Part shown: one piece after another, positions 25,579-34,007 of the stretch
Numbering within the stretch: position 1 is the stretch's first letter
Layout: the number at the start of each line of letters is the position of its first letter
From: Deltaproteobacteria bacterium
GTDB lineage: Bacteria; Desulfobacterota; Binatia; UBA9968; JAJDTQ01
Assembly: GCA_028818775.1 (NCBI GenBank)
Contig: JAPPNE010000061.1
Span: 1 to 62,821, forward strand
Direction of reading: 5' to 3'
DNA: 62,821 bases
Notes under the pieces: model-generated
What the model saw: the letters and a program-made list of their open reading frames with translations, nothing else
The model's database searches: none
Told to the model about the DNA's origin: nothing
Position numbers and translations under genes: made by a program

Positions 25579-26108
25579 GCAAGGACGACAGACGCTTCAA
25601 CGTGCTTTTCCTGTGCACCGGTAATTCCGCCCGCAGTGTCTTGGGCGAATGCATCCTGAACCGCCTCGGACGCGGGCGGTTCCAGGCGTTCAGCGCCGGC
25701 AGCCACCCCAAGGGCGCGATCCACCCGCTGACCATAGAGACCCTGAAAAAGCTCAACTACGTGACCGACGGCCTCCGCCCCAAGAGCTGGGAAGAGTTCG
25801 CCGCGCCGGGCGCGCCCGAGTTGCACTTCGTCTTTACGGTGTGCGATCAGGCGGCCCGGGAGGTCTGTCCGCTTTGGCCCGGCCAGCCCATGTCGGCCCA
25901 CTGGGGCATTCCCGACCCGGCGGCGGTGGGAGGCAGCGAGGCGGAGCAGGTCATCGCCTTCGCCGACGCCTACCGGATGCTCTTCAACCGCATCTCGATC
26001 TTCGTGAACCTGCCGCTGACCTCCCTCGACCGGCTGGCGCTGCAACGGCGTCTCGACGAGATCGGCGGGAGCGGACAGTCATCCGGCGACAGCGCGGCGC
26101 CGTCCTAG
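25575..26108 (+). CDS. arsC: Arsenate reductase, thioredoxin-coupled LMW-phosphatase type
   Basis: A 177-residue cytoplasmic enzyme. The phosphatase-like loop Cys14-Thr-Gly-Asn-Ser-Ala-Arg-Ser holds the arsenate-attacking Cys. Cys90 and Cys98 in Thr-Val-Cys-Asp-Gln-Ala-Ala-Arg-Glu-Val-Cys-Pro are the relay pair that passes a disulfide to thioredoxin, and Asp-Pro in Ile-Pro-Asp-Pro-Ala supplies the general acid. It reduces arsenate to arsenite. The ATG overlaps the aqpS stop (ATGA), so translation is coupled, and GGAGGT is a good ribosome site. The C-terminal tail after residue 160 is Ser/Gly-rich and probably disordered. Confidence 0.92.
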   Translation: MSKDDRRFNVLFLCTGNSARSVLGECILNRLGRGRFQAFSAGSHPKGAIHPLTIETLKKLNYVTDGLRPKSWEEFAAPGAPELHFVFTVCDQAAREVCPLWPGQPMSAHWGIPDPAAVGGSEAEQVIAFADAYRMLFNRISIFVNLPLTSLDRLALQRRLDEIGGSGQSSGDSAAPS

Positions 26109-26186
26109 CTCGCCGCGCGGAAAGTCCCACGATTTCAAGCGGTTGGGTTGGTATCGTCCAAGTGGGGTCCACGTGCGCGCCGCAGC

Positions 26187-26247
26187 CGTAACACACTTGT
26201 AACAGTGGTTTCATTCGCGTGTGATGTCGCCGTCATAGAAGGATAAT
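26187..26247 (+). promoter_or_regulatory. Extended Pho box array and -10 upstream of pstS
   Basis: Five heptamers start every 11 bases: CGTAACA at 26187, TGTAACA at 26198, TTTCATT at 26209, TGTGATG at 26220 and CGTCATA at 26231. PhoB half-sites are 7 bases with 4-base spacers (consensus TGTCATA/TGTAACA), so this is a run of two overlapping Pho boxes or more. GATAAT at 26242-26247 fits a -10. The remaining 95 bases to pstS include a good AGGAGGT site. Bases 26109-26186 show nothing else. Confidence 0.75.
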
Positions 26248-26343
26248 TGCCCTTGGTTAGATTGCCGCCAAAACGGCAGGGTCATTGGGACCCTCTTCGG
26301 GTGTCGTGTTTGGTGACAAGACTCTAACCGCAGGAGGTTATCC

Positions 26344-27387
26344 ATGCAGCGGAAGAGTGTGTTGATGGCGGCAGTGGTGGCACTGGCCGTGGCGGGAATG
26401 GCGACCGCCGTCTCGGCGCAGTCGCGCGACTACATCCAGATCGTCGGCTCGTCCACGGTCTATCCGTTCACCACGGTGGCGGCCGAGCAGTTCGGCAAGA
26501 CAACCAAGTTCAAGACCCCCAAGGTGGAGTCCACGGGCTCGGGCGGCGGCCTCAAGCTGTTCTGCGCGGGCGTAGGCGTGGAGCACCCGGACATGACCAA
26601 CTCTTCGCGGCGCATCAAGAAGAGCGAGGTCGAGCGCTGTGGCAAGAACGGCGTCAGGGAGATCGTCGAGCTGAAGGTCGGCTACGACGGCATCGCGGTG
26701 GCCAGCTCGAAGAAGAGCAGGTCCCTGAGCCTCACCCCGCGGGATCTCTTTCTCGCCCTGGCCAAGGACGTGCCGGCCAACGCCGACGGCAGCGAGCGCA
26801 AGCCCAACCCCAACAAGACCTGGAAGGACGTCAACCCCAAGCTCCCGGCTCTGAAGATCGAGGTGCTGGGTCCCCCGCCGACGTCCGGCACCCGCGACGC
26901 TTTCGTGGAGTTGGTGATGGATGCGGGCTGCGGCATGTTTGCCGCCATCAAGAGCATGGAGAAGAAGGCGAAGAGGGCCGCTTGCCGCACCATGCGTGAG
27001 GACGGTGCTTTCGTCGAGGCGGGCGAGAACGACAACCTGATCGTGCAGAAGCTCGACGCCAACCCCAACGCCTTCGGCATCTTCGGCTTCAGCTTCCTGG
27101 ACCAGAACACGGACAAGCTCCATGGCGCCTCCATCAACGGCGTGAAGCCCGAGTTCGAGACCATCGCCGACGGCAGCTATCCGGTGGCGCGGCCGCTGTA
27201 CATCTACATCAAGAAGGCCCACCTGGACGTGATCGCCGGCATGAGGGAGTTCCTCGCCGAGTACACCAGCGAGAAGGCCTGGGGCGACGAGGGCTATCTG
27301 ACCGACAAGGGACTGATCCCGATGCCCAAGAAGGAGCGCCAGCAGTTCTCCTCGGACGTGAAGAACCTGAAGAACCTGGCTCTGTAG
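26344..27387 (+). CDS. pstS: Phosphate ABC transporter, periplasmic phosphate-binding protein
   Basis: A 347-residue protein with a Sec signal peptide (Lys-Arg-Lys-like start, hydrophobic residues 5-22, cleavage after Ser-Ala-Gln near residue 26). The mature chain begins Gln-Ile-Val-Gly-Ser-Ser-Thr-Val-Tyr-Pro-Phe, with the phosphate-binding Ser/Thr loop. Later it has Ser-Thr-Gly-Ser-Gly-Gly-Gly, the Ser-Ser-Arg-Arg segment, and Thr-Ser-Gly-Thr-Arg-Asp near residue 180. It is preceded by the Pho box array and is first in pstSCAB, so it should be induced by phosphate limitation. Confidence 0.95.
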   Translation: MQRKSVLMAAVVALAVAGMATAVSAQSRDYIQIVGSSTVYPFTTVAAEQFGKTTKFKTPKVESTGSGGGLKLFCAGVGVEHPDMTNSSRRIKKSEVERCGKNGVREIVELKVGYDGIAVASSKKSRSLSLTPRDLFLALAKDVPANADGSERKPNPNKTWKDVNPKLPALKIEVLGPPPTSGTRDAFVELVMDAGCGMFAAIKSMEKKAKRAACRTMREDGAFVEAGENDNLIVQKLDANPNAFGIFGFSFLDQNTDKLHGASINGVKPEFETIADGSYPVARPLYIYIKKAHLDVIAGMREFLAEYTSEKAWGDEGYLTDKGLIPMPKKERQQFSSDVKNLKNLAL

Positions 27388-27444
27388 CAACGAGTTCGAG
27401 TCCGGCCGTGGCGCGCGATGCGTCCCGGCCGGACCTTCAACCCT

Positions 27445-27462
27445 GCCGGCCTTGCGGCCGGC
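27445..27462 (+). promoter_or_regulatory. Intercistronic hairpin between pstS and pstC
   Basis: GCCGGCC pairs with GGCCGGC around a TTGC loop. It lies 57 bases after the pstS stop and before the preferred pstC start. Such a stem could protect the pstS message or stop some transcripts, giving more binding protein than membrane subunit. There is no T run directly after the stem. Confidence 0.5.
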
Positions 27463-27489
27463 GTTTCGCGCAAAGGTTTTCTTGAGTCC

Positions 27490-28869
27490 ATGGGCTCCCC
27501 AAGTCTGATCCTCGCGCTCCTTGGCCTCAGCTCCGTCAGCTACTACCTCGGCTGGCGGCGCTCCATCTCGCTGGCCCAGGGCACTGTCCGCAACCTGCAT
27601 TCCCTTCCCGGCTACCACGGTCTGTACACCGCCCTCTGGGCCGCGGTGCCCGCGCTCTTGCTTCTTTGCATCGGCGTGGCCCTCAAGGGCCCCATCGTCA
27701 CCAGCATCGTCGTGGCCGACCTGCCGCGGGAGGTCCGGAGCCTGCCCGAAGAGCGGCTCAACCTAGTGATCAACGACATCCGCAACCTCGCCTCCGGCAA
27801 CATCGCCTCGCAGAAGACACCCGCCATGCTGGCCGCGGCGGAGCGTTACGTCCGCCTGCAGGGCTACGGCGCCATCGCCATCACCGTGGCCGTGCTGGTC
27901 TTGGCCGCGTTCTGCGGCGCCATGGCCTGGCGCACCATCAAGCCCGGGAAGCGTGCGCGCAACGCTGTGGAACGCATCATCCTGGGCTTCCTCATGGCCA
28001 GTTCCACCATCGCCATCCTCACCACGGTGGGGATCGTGCTGTCGGTGCTGTTCGAGTCCATCCGCTTCTTCCAGGCCATCCCCTTGACCGACTTCATCTT
28101 CGGCCTCGATTGGAGCCCGCAGACCGCCATCCGCGCGGACCAGGTGGGCGCGTCGGGCGCCTTCGGCGCGATTCCGCTGTTCGTCGGAACGCTGCTGATC
28201 TCGTTCATCGCCATGGTCGTGGCCGTGCCCGTGGGCCTCATGTCGGCCATCTACCTCGCCGAGTACGCGCGCCCGCGAGTCCGCGCCGTGGTGAAGCCCC
28301 TGCTCGAAGTGCTGGCGGGCATCCCCACCGTGGTGTACGGCTTCTTCGCGGCTCTCACGGTGGCGCCGTTCATCCGTGGGATGGGCCAACACGTCGGCCT
28401 CGAGGTGGCCTCCGAGAGTGCCTTGGCCGCGGGGCTGGTCATGGGGATCATGATCATCCCGTTCGTATCCTCGCTTTCCGATGACGTCATCAACGCGGTG
28501 CCTCAAGCCATGCGCGACGGCGCGTATGCGCTGGGCGCGACCCAGTCCGAGACCATCAGACAGGTGGTTATCCCGGCGGCGCTTCCGGGAATCGTCGGGG
28601 GCGTTCTCCTGGCCGTGTCGCGCGCCATCGGCGAAACCATGATCGTGGTCATGGCCGCCGGGCTGGCCGCGAACCTCACCGTCAATCCGCTCCGGGCTGT
28701 CACCACGGTGACGGTCCAGATCGTGACCTTGCTGACCGGCGACCAGGAGTTCGACAGCCCCAAGACTCTGGCCGCGTTCGCGTTGGGCCTGGTGTTGTTC
28801 GTCGTGACCCTGGGCTTGAACGTCATCGCCCTGCAAGTGGTGCGCAAGTACCGGGAGCAGTACGAGTAG
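27490..28869 (+). CDS. pstC: Phosphate ABC transporter permease PstC
   Basis: A 459-residue inner-membrane protein. The ATG at 27490 begins Gly-Ser-Pro-Ser-Leu-Ile-Leu just before the first membrane helix; an ATG at 27418 would put the intercistronic hairpin inside the gene. After two N-terminal helices (about residues 5-20 and 45-65) there is a periplasmic section of about 65 residues, then further helices and the ABC permease core. The EAA-like loop reads Ala-Tyr-Ala-Leu-Gly-Ala-Thr-Gln-Ser-Glu-Thr-Ile. The protein is longer than E. coli PstC (319) because of the N-terminal extension, a form known in many alpha- and deltaproteobacteria. pstA follows after two bases. Confidence 0.92.
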   Translation: MGSPSLILALLGLSSVSYYLGWRRSISLAQGTVRNLHSLPGYHGLYTALWAAVPALLLLCIGVALKGPIVTSIVVADLPREVRSLPEERLNLVINDIRNLASGNIASQKTPAMLAAAERYVRLQGYGAIAITVAVLVLAAFCGAMAWRTIKPGKRARNAVERIILGFLMASSTIAILTTVGIVLSVLFESIRFFQAIPLTDFIFGLDWSPQTAIRADQVGASGAFGAIPLFVGTLLISFIAMVVAVPVGLMSAIYLAEYARPRVRAVVKPLLEVLAGIPTVVYGFFAALTVAPFIRGMGQHVGLEVASESALAAGLVMGIMIIPFVSSLSDDVINAVPQAMRDGAYALGATQSETIRQVVIPAALPGIVGGVLLAVSRAIGETMIVVMAAGLAANLTVNPLRAVTTVTVQIVTLLTGDQEFDSPKTLAAFALGLVLFVVTLGLNVIALQVVRKYREQYE

Positions 28870-28871
28870 TC

Positions 28872-30161
28872 ATGGCCGCACCCACAAACAGCACCATCGA
28901 CATTGTGCGCGCCACCCTGGCCCGCCGGAACCGCGCCGAACGGCGCTTCAGGAACTTCGGGCGCGCGGCGGTTGTCGTGGGGCTCGTGTTCCTGGTGTTG
29001 ATGTTCGTCAACATCATCGCCACCGGTTACTCCGCCTTCCGGCAGACCTACGTGAAGCTCCCGGTCCACTTCGACGCGCAGGTGATCGATCCCCAGGGCA
29101 CCGGGGATCCCGACACCCTCGGGTCCGCCGACTACGGCGCCCTGGTCAAGGCGTCGGTGCGTTCGCTCTTTCCCGAGGTGAAGGGGAGGCGGCACCGGCG
29201 GGACGTGGCCATGCTGGTCAGCCGGGGAACCGTCTTCGAGCTTCGCCGCATGGTCCTGGAGGATCCGTCGCTGGTAGGCGCCAGGGCCGAGATATGGGTG
29301 CCCGCCGACGACGACTACGACATGCTGCACAAAGGGAACGTCGACCGGAACCTCCCGGAAGGGGACCGGCGGCTGTCCGACATGCAGATCGGCTGGTTCG
29401 ACGAATTGGTGGCCCAAGGGCGGGTGGAGTCGCGCTTCAACAAGACGTTCTTCACCGCCGGCGATTCGCGCGAGCCGGAACTCGCCGGCATCTGGGGCGC
29501 GGCCATGGGGTCGTTCTTCACCCTGATCGTGACCTTGGCGCTGTCGTTCCCGCTGGGCGTGGCCACCGCCGTCTACCTGGAGGAGTACGCTCCCCGGAAT
29601 CGCGTGACCGCGCTGATCGAGGTGAACATCAACAACCTGGCGGCGGTACCGTCCATCGTCTTCGGCCTTCTCGGGCTGGCGGTGTTCATCAACCTGTTCG
29701 GTCTGCCGCGCTCGGCACCTCTGGTGGGAGGGCTGGTGCTCACCCTCATGACGCTTCCGACCATCATCATCGCGGGCCGCGCGGCGCTCACGTCCGTGCC
29801 GCCGTCGATTCGGGAGGCGGCCTTGGGGGTGGGGGCATCCAAGTTGCAGATGATCGTGCACCACGTGTTGCCGCTGGCCATGCCCGGCATGTTGACCGGG
29901 ACCATCATCGGCATGGCCCGGGCCCTTGGAGAGACCGCGCCGCTGCTCATGATCGGAATGGTCGCGTTCGTGGTGGACATTCCGCAGGGCGTAACGGATG
30001 CAGCGACGGCGCTGCCCGTGCAGATTTTTCTCTGGCTGGACAGCCCGGAGCGTGCCTTCGTCGAAAGGGCGTCCGCCGCCATCATGGTCCTGCTGGCGTT
30101 TCTCGTTGCCATGAACGCCTTGGCCATCGTGCTGCGGCGACGCTTTGAAAGACGCTGGTAA
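28872..30161 (+). CDS. pstA: Phosphate ABC transporter permease PstA with DUF3333 N-terminal domain
   Basis: A 429-residue inner-membrane protein. One helix at about residues 32-52 is followed by a roughly 150-residue extracytoplasmic domain of the DUF3333 type and then the permease core (Ala-Met-Gly-Ser-Phe-Phe-Thr-Leu onward). The coupling loop for PstB is Glu-Ala-Ala-Leu-Gly-Val-Gly-Ala-Ser-Lys-Leu-Gln-Met-Ile. Compared with E. coli PstA (296) the N-terminal domain is the extra part. It pairs with PstC as the membrane channel for phosphate import. The gene starts two bases after pstC, so the subunits are made together. Confidence 0.92.
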   Translation: MAAPTNSTIDIVRATLARRNRAERRFRNFGRAAVVVGLVFLVLMFVNIIATGYSAFRQTYVKLPVHFDAQVIDPQGTGDPDTLGSADYGALVKASVRSLFPEVKGRRHRRDVAMLVSRGTVFELRRMVLEDPSLVGARAEIWVPADDDYDMLHKGNVDRNLPEGDRRLSDMQIGWFDELVAQGRVESRFNKTFFTAGDSREPELAGIWGAAMGSFFTLIVTLALSFPLGVATAVYLEEYAPRNRVTALIEVNINNLAAVPSIVFGLLGLAVFINLFGLPRSAPLVGGLVLTLMTLPTIIIAGRAALTSVPPSIREAALGVGASKLQMIVHHVLPLAMPGMLTGTIIGMARALGETAPLLMIGMVAFVVDIPQGVTDAATALPVQIFLWLDSPERAFVERASAAIMVLLAFLVAMNALAIVLRRRFERRW

Positions 30162-30242
30162 ACCGGCAAGAACGAAGGTGTCGGCCGGCGAGCCCTTGTC
30201 GGGGATCGGAGGCGGCACGGTAACAGCTCAGGAGGCGCCGTT

Positions 30243-31121
30243 ATGGCCGACCAACCAAGTGTAGCCGTCATGGAAGCAGGAACGCTGGAATTCCGTGGAG
30301 CCGAGGCCGACCTTGTCGACGAGCGACGTGAAAGCCGCGAAACCGTGGGCACGCCGTTCGTCGACGATGCGCGCATGACCTGCCGCAACGTCGACGTCTA
30401 TTACGGCGACAACCATGCCATCAAGAACGTGAGCCTGGACATAGGGCGGGAGCAGGTGCTGGCCATGATCGGCCCGTCCGGGTGCGGCAAGTCCACGTTC
30501 CTGCGCGCGCTCAACCGCATGAACGACACCATCGACGGCTGTCGCATGACGGGTGAGATCAAGCTCGATGGCAACGATATCTACTCCAAGGACATGGACG
30601 TGGTACCGTTGCGAGCCCAGGTGGGCATGGTGTTCCAGAAGCCCAACCCCTTTCCCAAGTCCATCTTCGACAACATCGCCTACGGCGTGCGCATCCACGG
30701 CCTGGCGGAATCCAAGTCCGAGCTCGAGGGCATCGTGGAGCACAGCCTCAAGCGCGCCGGCCTGTGGGAAGAGGTGAACGACCGCCTCGACCAGCCCGGC
30801 ACCGGCTTGTCCGGCGGCCAGCAGCAGCGCCTGTGCATCGCCCGCACCATCGCCGTGAGTCCCGAGGTCATCCTCATGGACGAGCCCTGCTCCGCCCTCG
30901 ACCCCATCGCCACCGCGCGCGTTGAGGACCTCATCAACGAGCTCGGCGCGGACTACACCATCGCCATCGTCACCCATTCCATGCAGCAGGCCGCCCGTGT
31001 GTCGCAGCGCACCGCCTATTTTCACCTGGGAGACTTGCTGGAGGTGGGGCCGACCGACCAGATATTCACCAACCCCATCCACCCACTCACCGAGGACTAC
31101 ATCACCGGCCGGTTCGGGTGA
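30243..31121 (+). CDS. pstB: Phosphate ABC transporter ATP-binding protein
   Basis: A 292-residue ATPase. The first 40 residues are a non-conserved extension, then Asn-Val-Asp-Val-Tyr-Tyr-Gly-Asp starts the nucleotide-binding domain. Walker A is Gly-Pro-Ser-Gly-Cys-Gly-Lys-Ser-Thr, the signature is Leu-Ser-Gly-Gly-Gln-Gln-Gln-Arg, and Walker B is [12 protein letters not shown]. The [10 protein letters not shown] segment is diagnostic for PstB. AGGAGG precedes the ATG. It ends the operon; no phoU or phoBR follows, since the next gene is convergent. Confidence 0.96.
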   Translation: MADQPSVAVMEAGTLEFRGAEADLVDERRESRETVGTPFVDDARMTCRNVDVYYGDNHAIKNVSLDIGREQVLAMIGPSGCGKSTFLRALNRMNDTIDGCRMTGEIKLDGNDIYSKDMDVVPLRAQVGMVFQKPNPFPKSIFDNIAYGVRIHGLAESKSELEGIVEHSLKRAGLWEEVNDRLDQPGTGLSGGQQQRLCIARTIAVSPEVILMDEPCSALDPIATARVEDLINELGADYTIAIVTHSMQQAARVSQRTAYFHLGDLLEVGPTDQIFTNPIHPLTEDYITGRFG

Positions 31122-31127
31122 TTGAGG

Positions 31128-32054
31128 TCAGTTCCCCGTCACCGAGTCCACATCCCCGAACAGCGCCTCCAGCCGCTCCAGCGCCCCGGCCGGCAACGGC
31201 GGCTTGAGCGCCGCCTCGATGTTGGCCGCCAGGTGCCCTTCGTCCCCGGTGCCCGTCAGCACCACGTCCGCGCCCGGCTCGTGCACGCAGAAGCGGTAGG
31301 CCGCCTCGGTCAGACTCCCGGCGCAACCGTCGTCCGTGAGGAATCCCAGGTCCGCGCCCGGTGCCACGAGGCCGTTCTGCTCCATTTCCACCAGCAGCCG
31401 TGCAAGCCGCACCGGCTGGCTCAGCGCCCGCCGCACCGCGAACATCACCAGCGTCCCCACGCCCTTTTCCCGCGTGAGCGGGAATACGCTGCGCCGTGCC
31501 GACGGGTTCAGCAGGTTGAATCCCACCATGACCACGTCCCACCACGGATCCCGCAGCCCGCGCCGGAGCATCTCGTGCCGCGGGTTCGCCGGGAATTCCT
31601 CGGTGATGCCCACCGCGCGAATCTTCCCTTCCTCGCGCAGCTTCGTCAGGACCGGCGCCATCACGTTCGCCGCGAAGTCGTAGCGCGCCTCGCTCACGCC
31701 GTGGAGATGAAAGACGTCCACGTAGTCCGTGCCCAGCCGCTCGAGGCTCGCCTCCACTCCCGCGCGCATGAACCCCGCCGGATCGGGATGGTCCGGCTCG
31801 GGCATGATCTTCTTGGTGGATATCACGATGCGGTCCCGCGGCACGTCGCGGATGGCCGCGCGGACGATCTCTTCCGTGCCGTAGTTCTCCGCGGTGTCCA
31901 GGAAGTTCACGCCCAGGTCCAGCGCCTGCCGCACCAGGCGGACGGAGTGGTCCGTACTCTTCCCGCCACGCTGGCCGAGCCGGCTGGGACCGCCGCAGCC
32001 GAGTCCGACGACGCTCACCTCAAGTTCGGTGTTGCCGAGTCTGGTGTAGTTCAT
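31128..32054 (-). CDS. Aldo/keto reductase
   Basis: A 308-residue TIM-barrel NADPH-type oxidoreductase. It has the N-terminal Leu-Gly-Asn-Thr-Glu-Leu-Glu-Val-Ser, then Phe-Leu-Asp-Thr-Ala-Glu-Asn-Tyr-Gly with catalytic Asp and Tyr near residues 53-58. A strand Ile-Ser-Thr-Lys-Lys carries the Lys, and Asp-Val-Phe-His-Leu-His-Gly the His. The C-terminal cofactor loop is less typical. It is most like the L-galactose dehydrogenase / YdjG-like branch, so sugar aldehydes or keto compounds are possible substrates. The ATG overlaps the S9 peptidase stop by four bases (ATGA), making it the third gene of a minus-strand operon. Confidence 0.9.
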   Translation of the reverse strand: MNYTRLGNTELEVSVVGLGCGGPSRLGQRGGKSTDHSVRLVRQALDLGVNFLDTAENYGTEEIVRAAIRDVPRDRIVISTKKIMPEPDHPDPAGFMRAGVEASLERLGTDYVDVFHLHGVSEARYDFAANVMAPVLTKLREEGKIRAVGITEEFPANPRHEMLRRGLRDPWWDVVMVGFNLLNPSARRSVFPLTREKGVGTLVMFAVRRALSQPVRLARLLVEMEQNGLVAPGADLGFLTDDGCAGSLTEAAYRFCVHEPGADVVLTGTGDEGHLAANIEAALKPPLPAGALERLEALFGDVDSVTGN

Positions 32055-34006
32055 GGGTGCAGATGCTCCTCCAGAAACGCCGCTAACGACGCAACGATAT
32101 GTGATTTCCTGCCCGCACTCCAGATCCTGTGGCGCGCGGACTCGAACTCGACAAGTTGCACCGTCTTGCCGCTCTCCTTCAACAGATGGAACATCTCCTG
32201 GGAGTGGGAGGGTGGGACGCGGCGGTCACGAGATCCCGCGATCAACTGGACCGGAGCGACGATACGGTCGAAGTTGTTGACCGGCGACACCTCGGCCAAG
32301 GCCACCTCAGGAAGCAAATCGCTATCGAAGAATTCTTGCCAGGCTACACGGTTGTTGGGACGCCGCCAGTCGGTTCTCCAGAATTCGACCGCATCCGTGA
32401 CGGCATTGATGGCGATCCCCGCCTTGAATCGGTCGGGGTGATGCGCCAGCATCACGAGCGTCAGGAATCCGCCGAAACTGCCCCCCAACAGCGCGATCCC
32501 ATCGCGCGCGGCGTGCTCGTTCGCGACGGCCCATTCGGCGGCATCCAGGACATCGTGCTGCATGCTCCCGAACAGAGTCCCTTTCCCGGCGGCGAGAAAG
32601 CTTCGATCGTAGCCGGTGGATCCGCGGTAGTTCAGCCTGAGCACCGCGTATCCCTCGCCGGCGAGAAACTGAACCAACGCGCCGTCCGGCCAGAAGTACC
32701 TGGACCATGGCCCGCCGTGAAGCATGAGTATCATCGGCGGGGGACGGGCGGCATCGGGGTCCGGAGGCAAGGTGAGATAGCCGTAAAGCTCAAGTCCGTC
32801 GCGTGCCGGGAACGTCACGGGTCGAGAGGGAGACGGCGCATACGACGCCAGAGAACTGGCCGACAGTTCACGGGACGTTTTCTTTTCGAGATCCAGAAGA
32901 TACCAGCTACGATACAGCCGAGGGTTCTCCACCAGGACGACGGCGGATTTCCCCATCCGGTCCAGGCTCACCAGATCGATACGCGACGGTCGGCCGACCT
33001 TTTCGTACAGCGCCTCGTACGCAGCCGCAAGTCCGTCATGGAAATGCACGACGACCTGGTAGTCCGGGTCATAGCTGGCCAGCAAGGGCGTGCCTTCCCC
33101 GTCCTCGTCGAATAGTATGACGGCCTTGGTCAGATCATGGTGCTCGTGCTCGAAGAAGACCTCCTCCTCGCCCGTCTCGACATTCAGCCGGACCAGCGCT
33201 ACCCGCTCGCGCTGCCGGTTGGATAGTGCCCATACCGTGCCGTCCCGCTGCACGAACCGGATAGGCTTCAGCTCTGTGTAGTGCGGGGCAAAGTGGAACC
33301 GGTAGTCCCACTCTCCCGTCGGCGTCAGGGATTGGAATACACGTTGTCCGGTGATCGACAACTTGATCCTGGCGACGAGTCGGCCCTTGGCCGTCGTGAG
33401 CCAGCGCACCACGCTCCGCCCATCTTCGATCAACACACGGCACCGGGTCTCCGTTCGATGTTCGGTCGAGGCGGGACTCAAATCGCAACGATAGACCGGC
33501 CGGTGCCGTCGTGAACCTCGGGCGAGGAGAAAGGGAACGGTCCGTGACGGAAAGACGAGGACCCTGGGAGCCTGGTGCGCCGGGATAGCTTCCGGTCCGG
33601 TAAGGGCCACCTTGTCCATTCGTACGGTCTCGGCGTCCAGTGACAACCGGTAGACCTGCTTGTCCTTGGCGACCGCGTAAGCGACGTTGCTGTTCTCGCC
33701 CCAAACGGCACGAACGAAGGAGTGCTTCAGGAGTCCGAGAGATCGACCTGAAGAGGTTTCCACCACGTCGAACAGTGTCTCCCCTTCATGCTCCTCCTGG
33801 ACGATCATCCTGGCGCCGTCGTAGGACAGGATATGCCGCTCCGTCCGGGGCGGCGCATGAAGCTGAAGGGTAGCCGTGGCATGACGGCAGGATGCCGCCA
33901 CCATGGCCGCCACGAGAGCGATCAAGGCCAGAGCGCGACCTGTCCGCCGTCCGGGAACAGGCCCGCCCGCGTGGGGGTACGGGCCCCGTGACGCTTGGGC
34001 GGCCAC
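32051..34006 (-). CDS. S9 prolyl-oligopeptidase family serine peptidase, probable lipoprotein
   Basis: A 651-residue enzyme. I prefer the GTG at 34006, one base after the stop of the ankyrin gene. It gives an Arg-rich N terminus, a hydrophobic stretch ending Val-Ala-Ala-Ser-Cys near residue 39, and so a lipobox-like lipidation site. Residues 50-390 form a beta-propeller. Residues 400-650 are the peptidase domain with Gly-Gly-Ser-Phe-Gly-Gly (nucleophile Ser), Gly-Ser-Arg-Asp-Arg-Arg-Val-Pro (Asp) and Ala-Arg-His-Arg-Ile-Trp (His). The usual Gly-Gly-Pro-Trp-Ser before the oxyanion region is present. It would cleave short peptides at the envelope. It is coupled to the aldo/keto reductase downstream. 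Confidence 0.88.
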   Translation of the reverse strand: MAAQASRGPYPHAGGPVPGRRTGRALALIALVAAMVAASCRHATATLQLHAPPRTERHILSYDGARMIVQEEHEGETLFDVVETSSGRSLGLLKHSFVRAVWGENSNVAYAVAKDKQVYRLSLDAETVRMDKVALTGPEAIPAHQAPRVLVFPSRTVPFLLARGSRRHRPVYRCDLSPASTEHRTETRCRVLIEDGRSVVRWLTTAKGRLVARIKLSITGQRVFQSLTPTGEWDYRFHFAPHYTELKPIRFVQRDGTVWALSNRQRERVALVRLNVETGEEEVFFEHEHHDLTKAVILFDEDGEGTPLLASYDPDYQVVVHFHDGLAAAYEALYEKVGRPSRIDLVSLDRMGKSAVVLVENPRLYRSWYLLDLEKKTSRELSASSLASYAPSPSRPVTFPARDGLELYGYLTLPPDPDAARPPPMILMLHGGPWSRYFWPDGALVQFLAGEGYAVLRLNYRGSTGYDRSFLAAGKGTLFGSMQHDVLDAAEWAVANEHAARDGIALLGGSFGGFLTLVMLAHHPDRFKAGIAINAVTDAVEFWRTDWRRPNNRVAWQEFFDSDLLPEVALAEVSPVNNFDRIVAPVQLIAGSRDRRVPPSHSQEMFHLLKESGKTVQLVEFESARHRIWSAGRKSHIVASLAAFLEEHLHP

Positions 34007-34007
34007 G

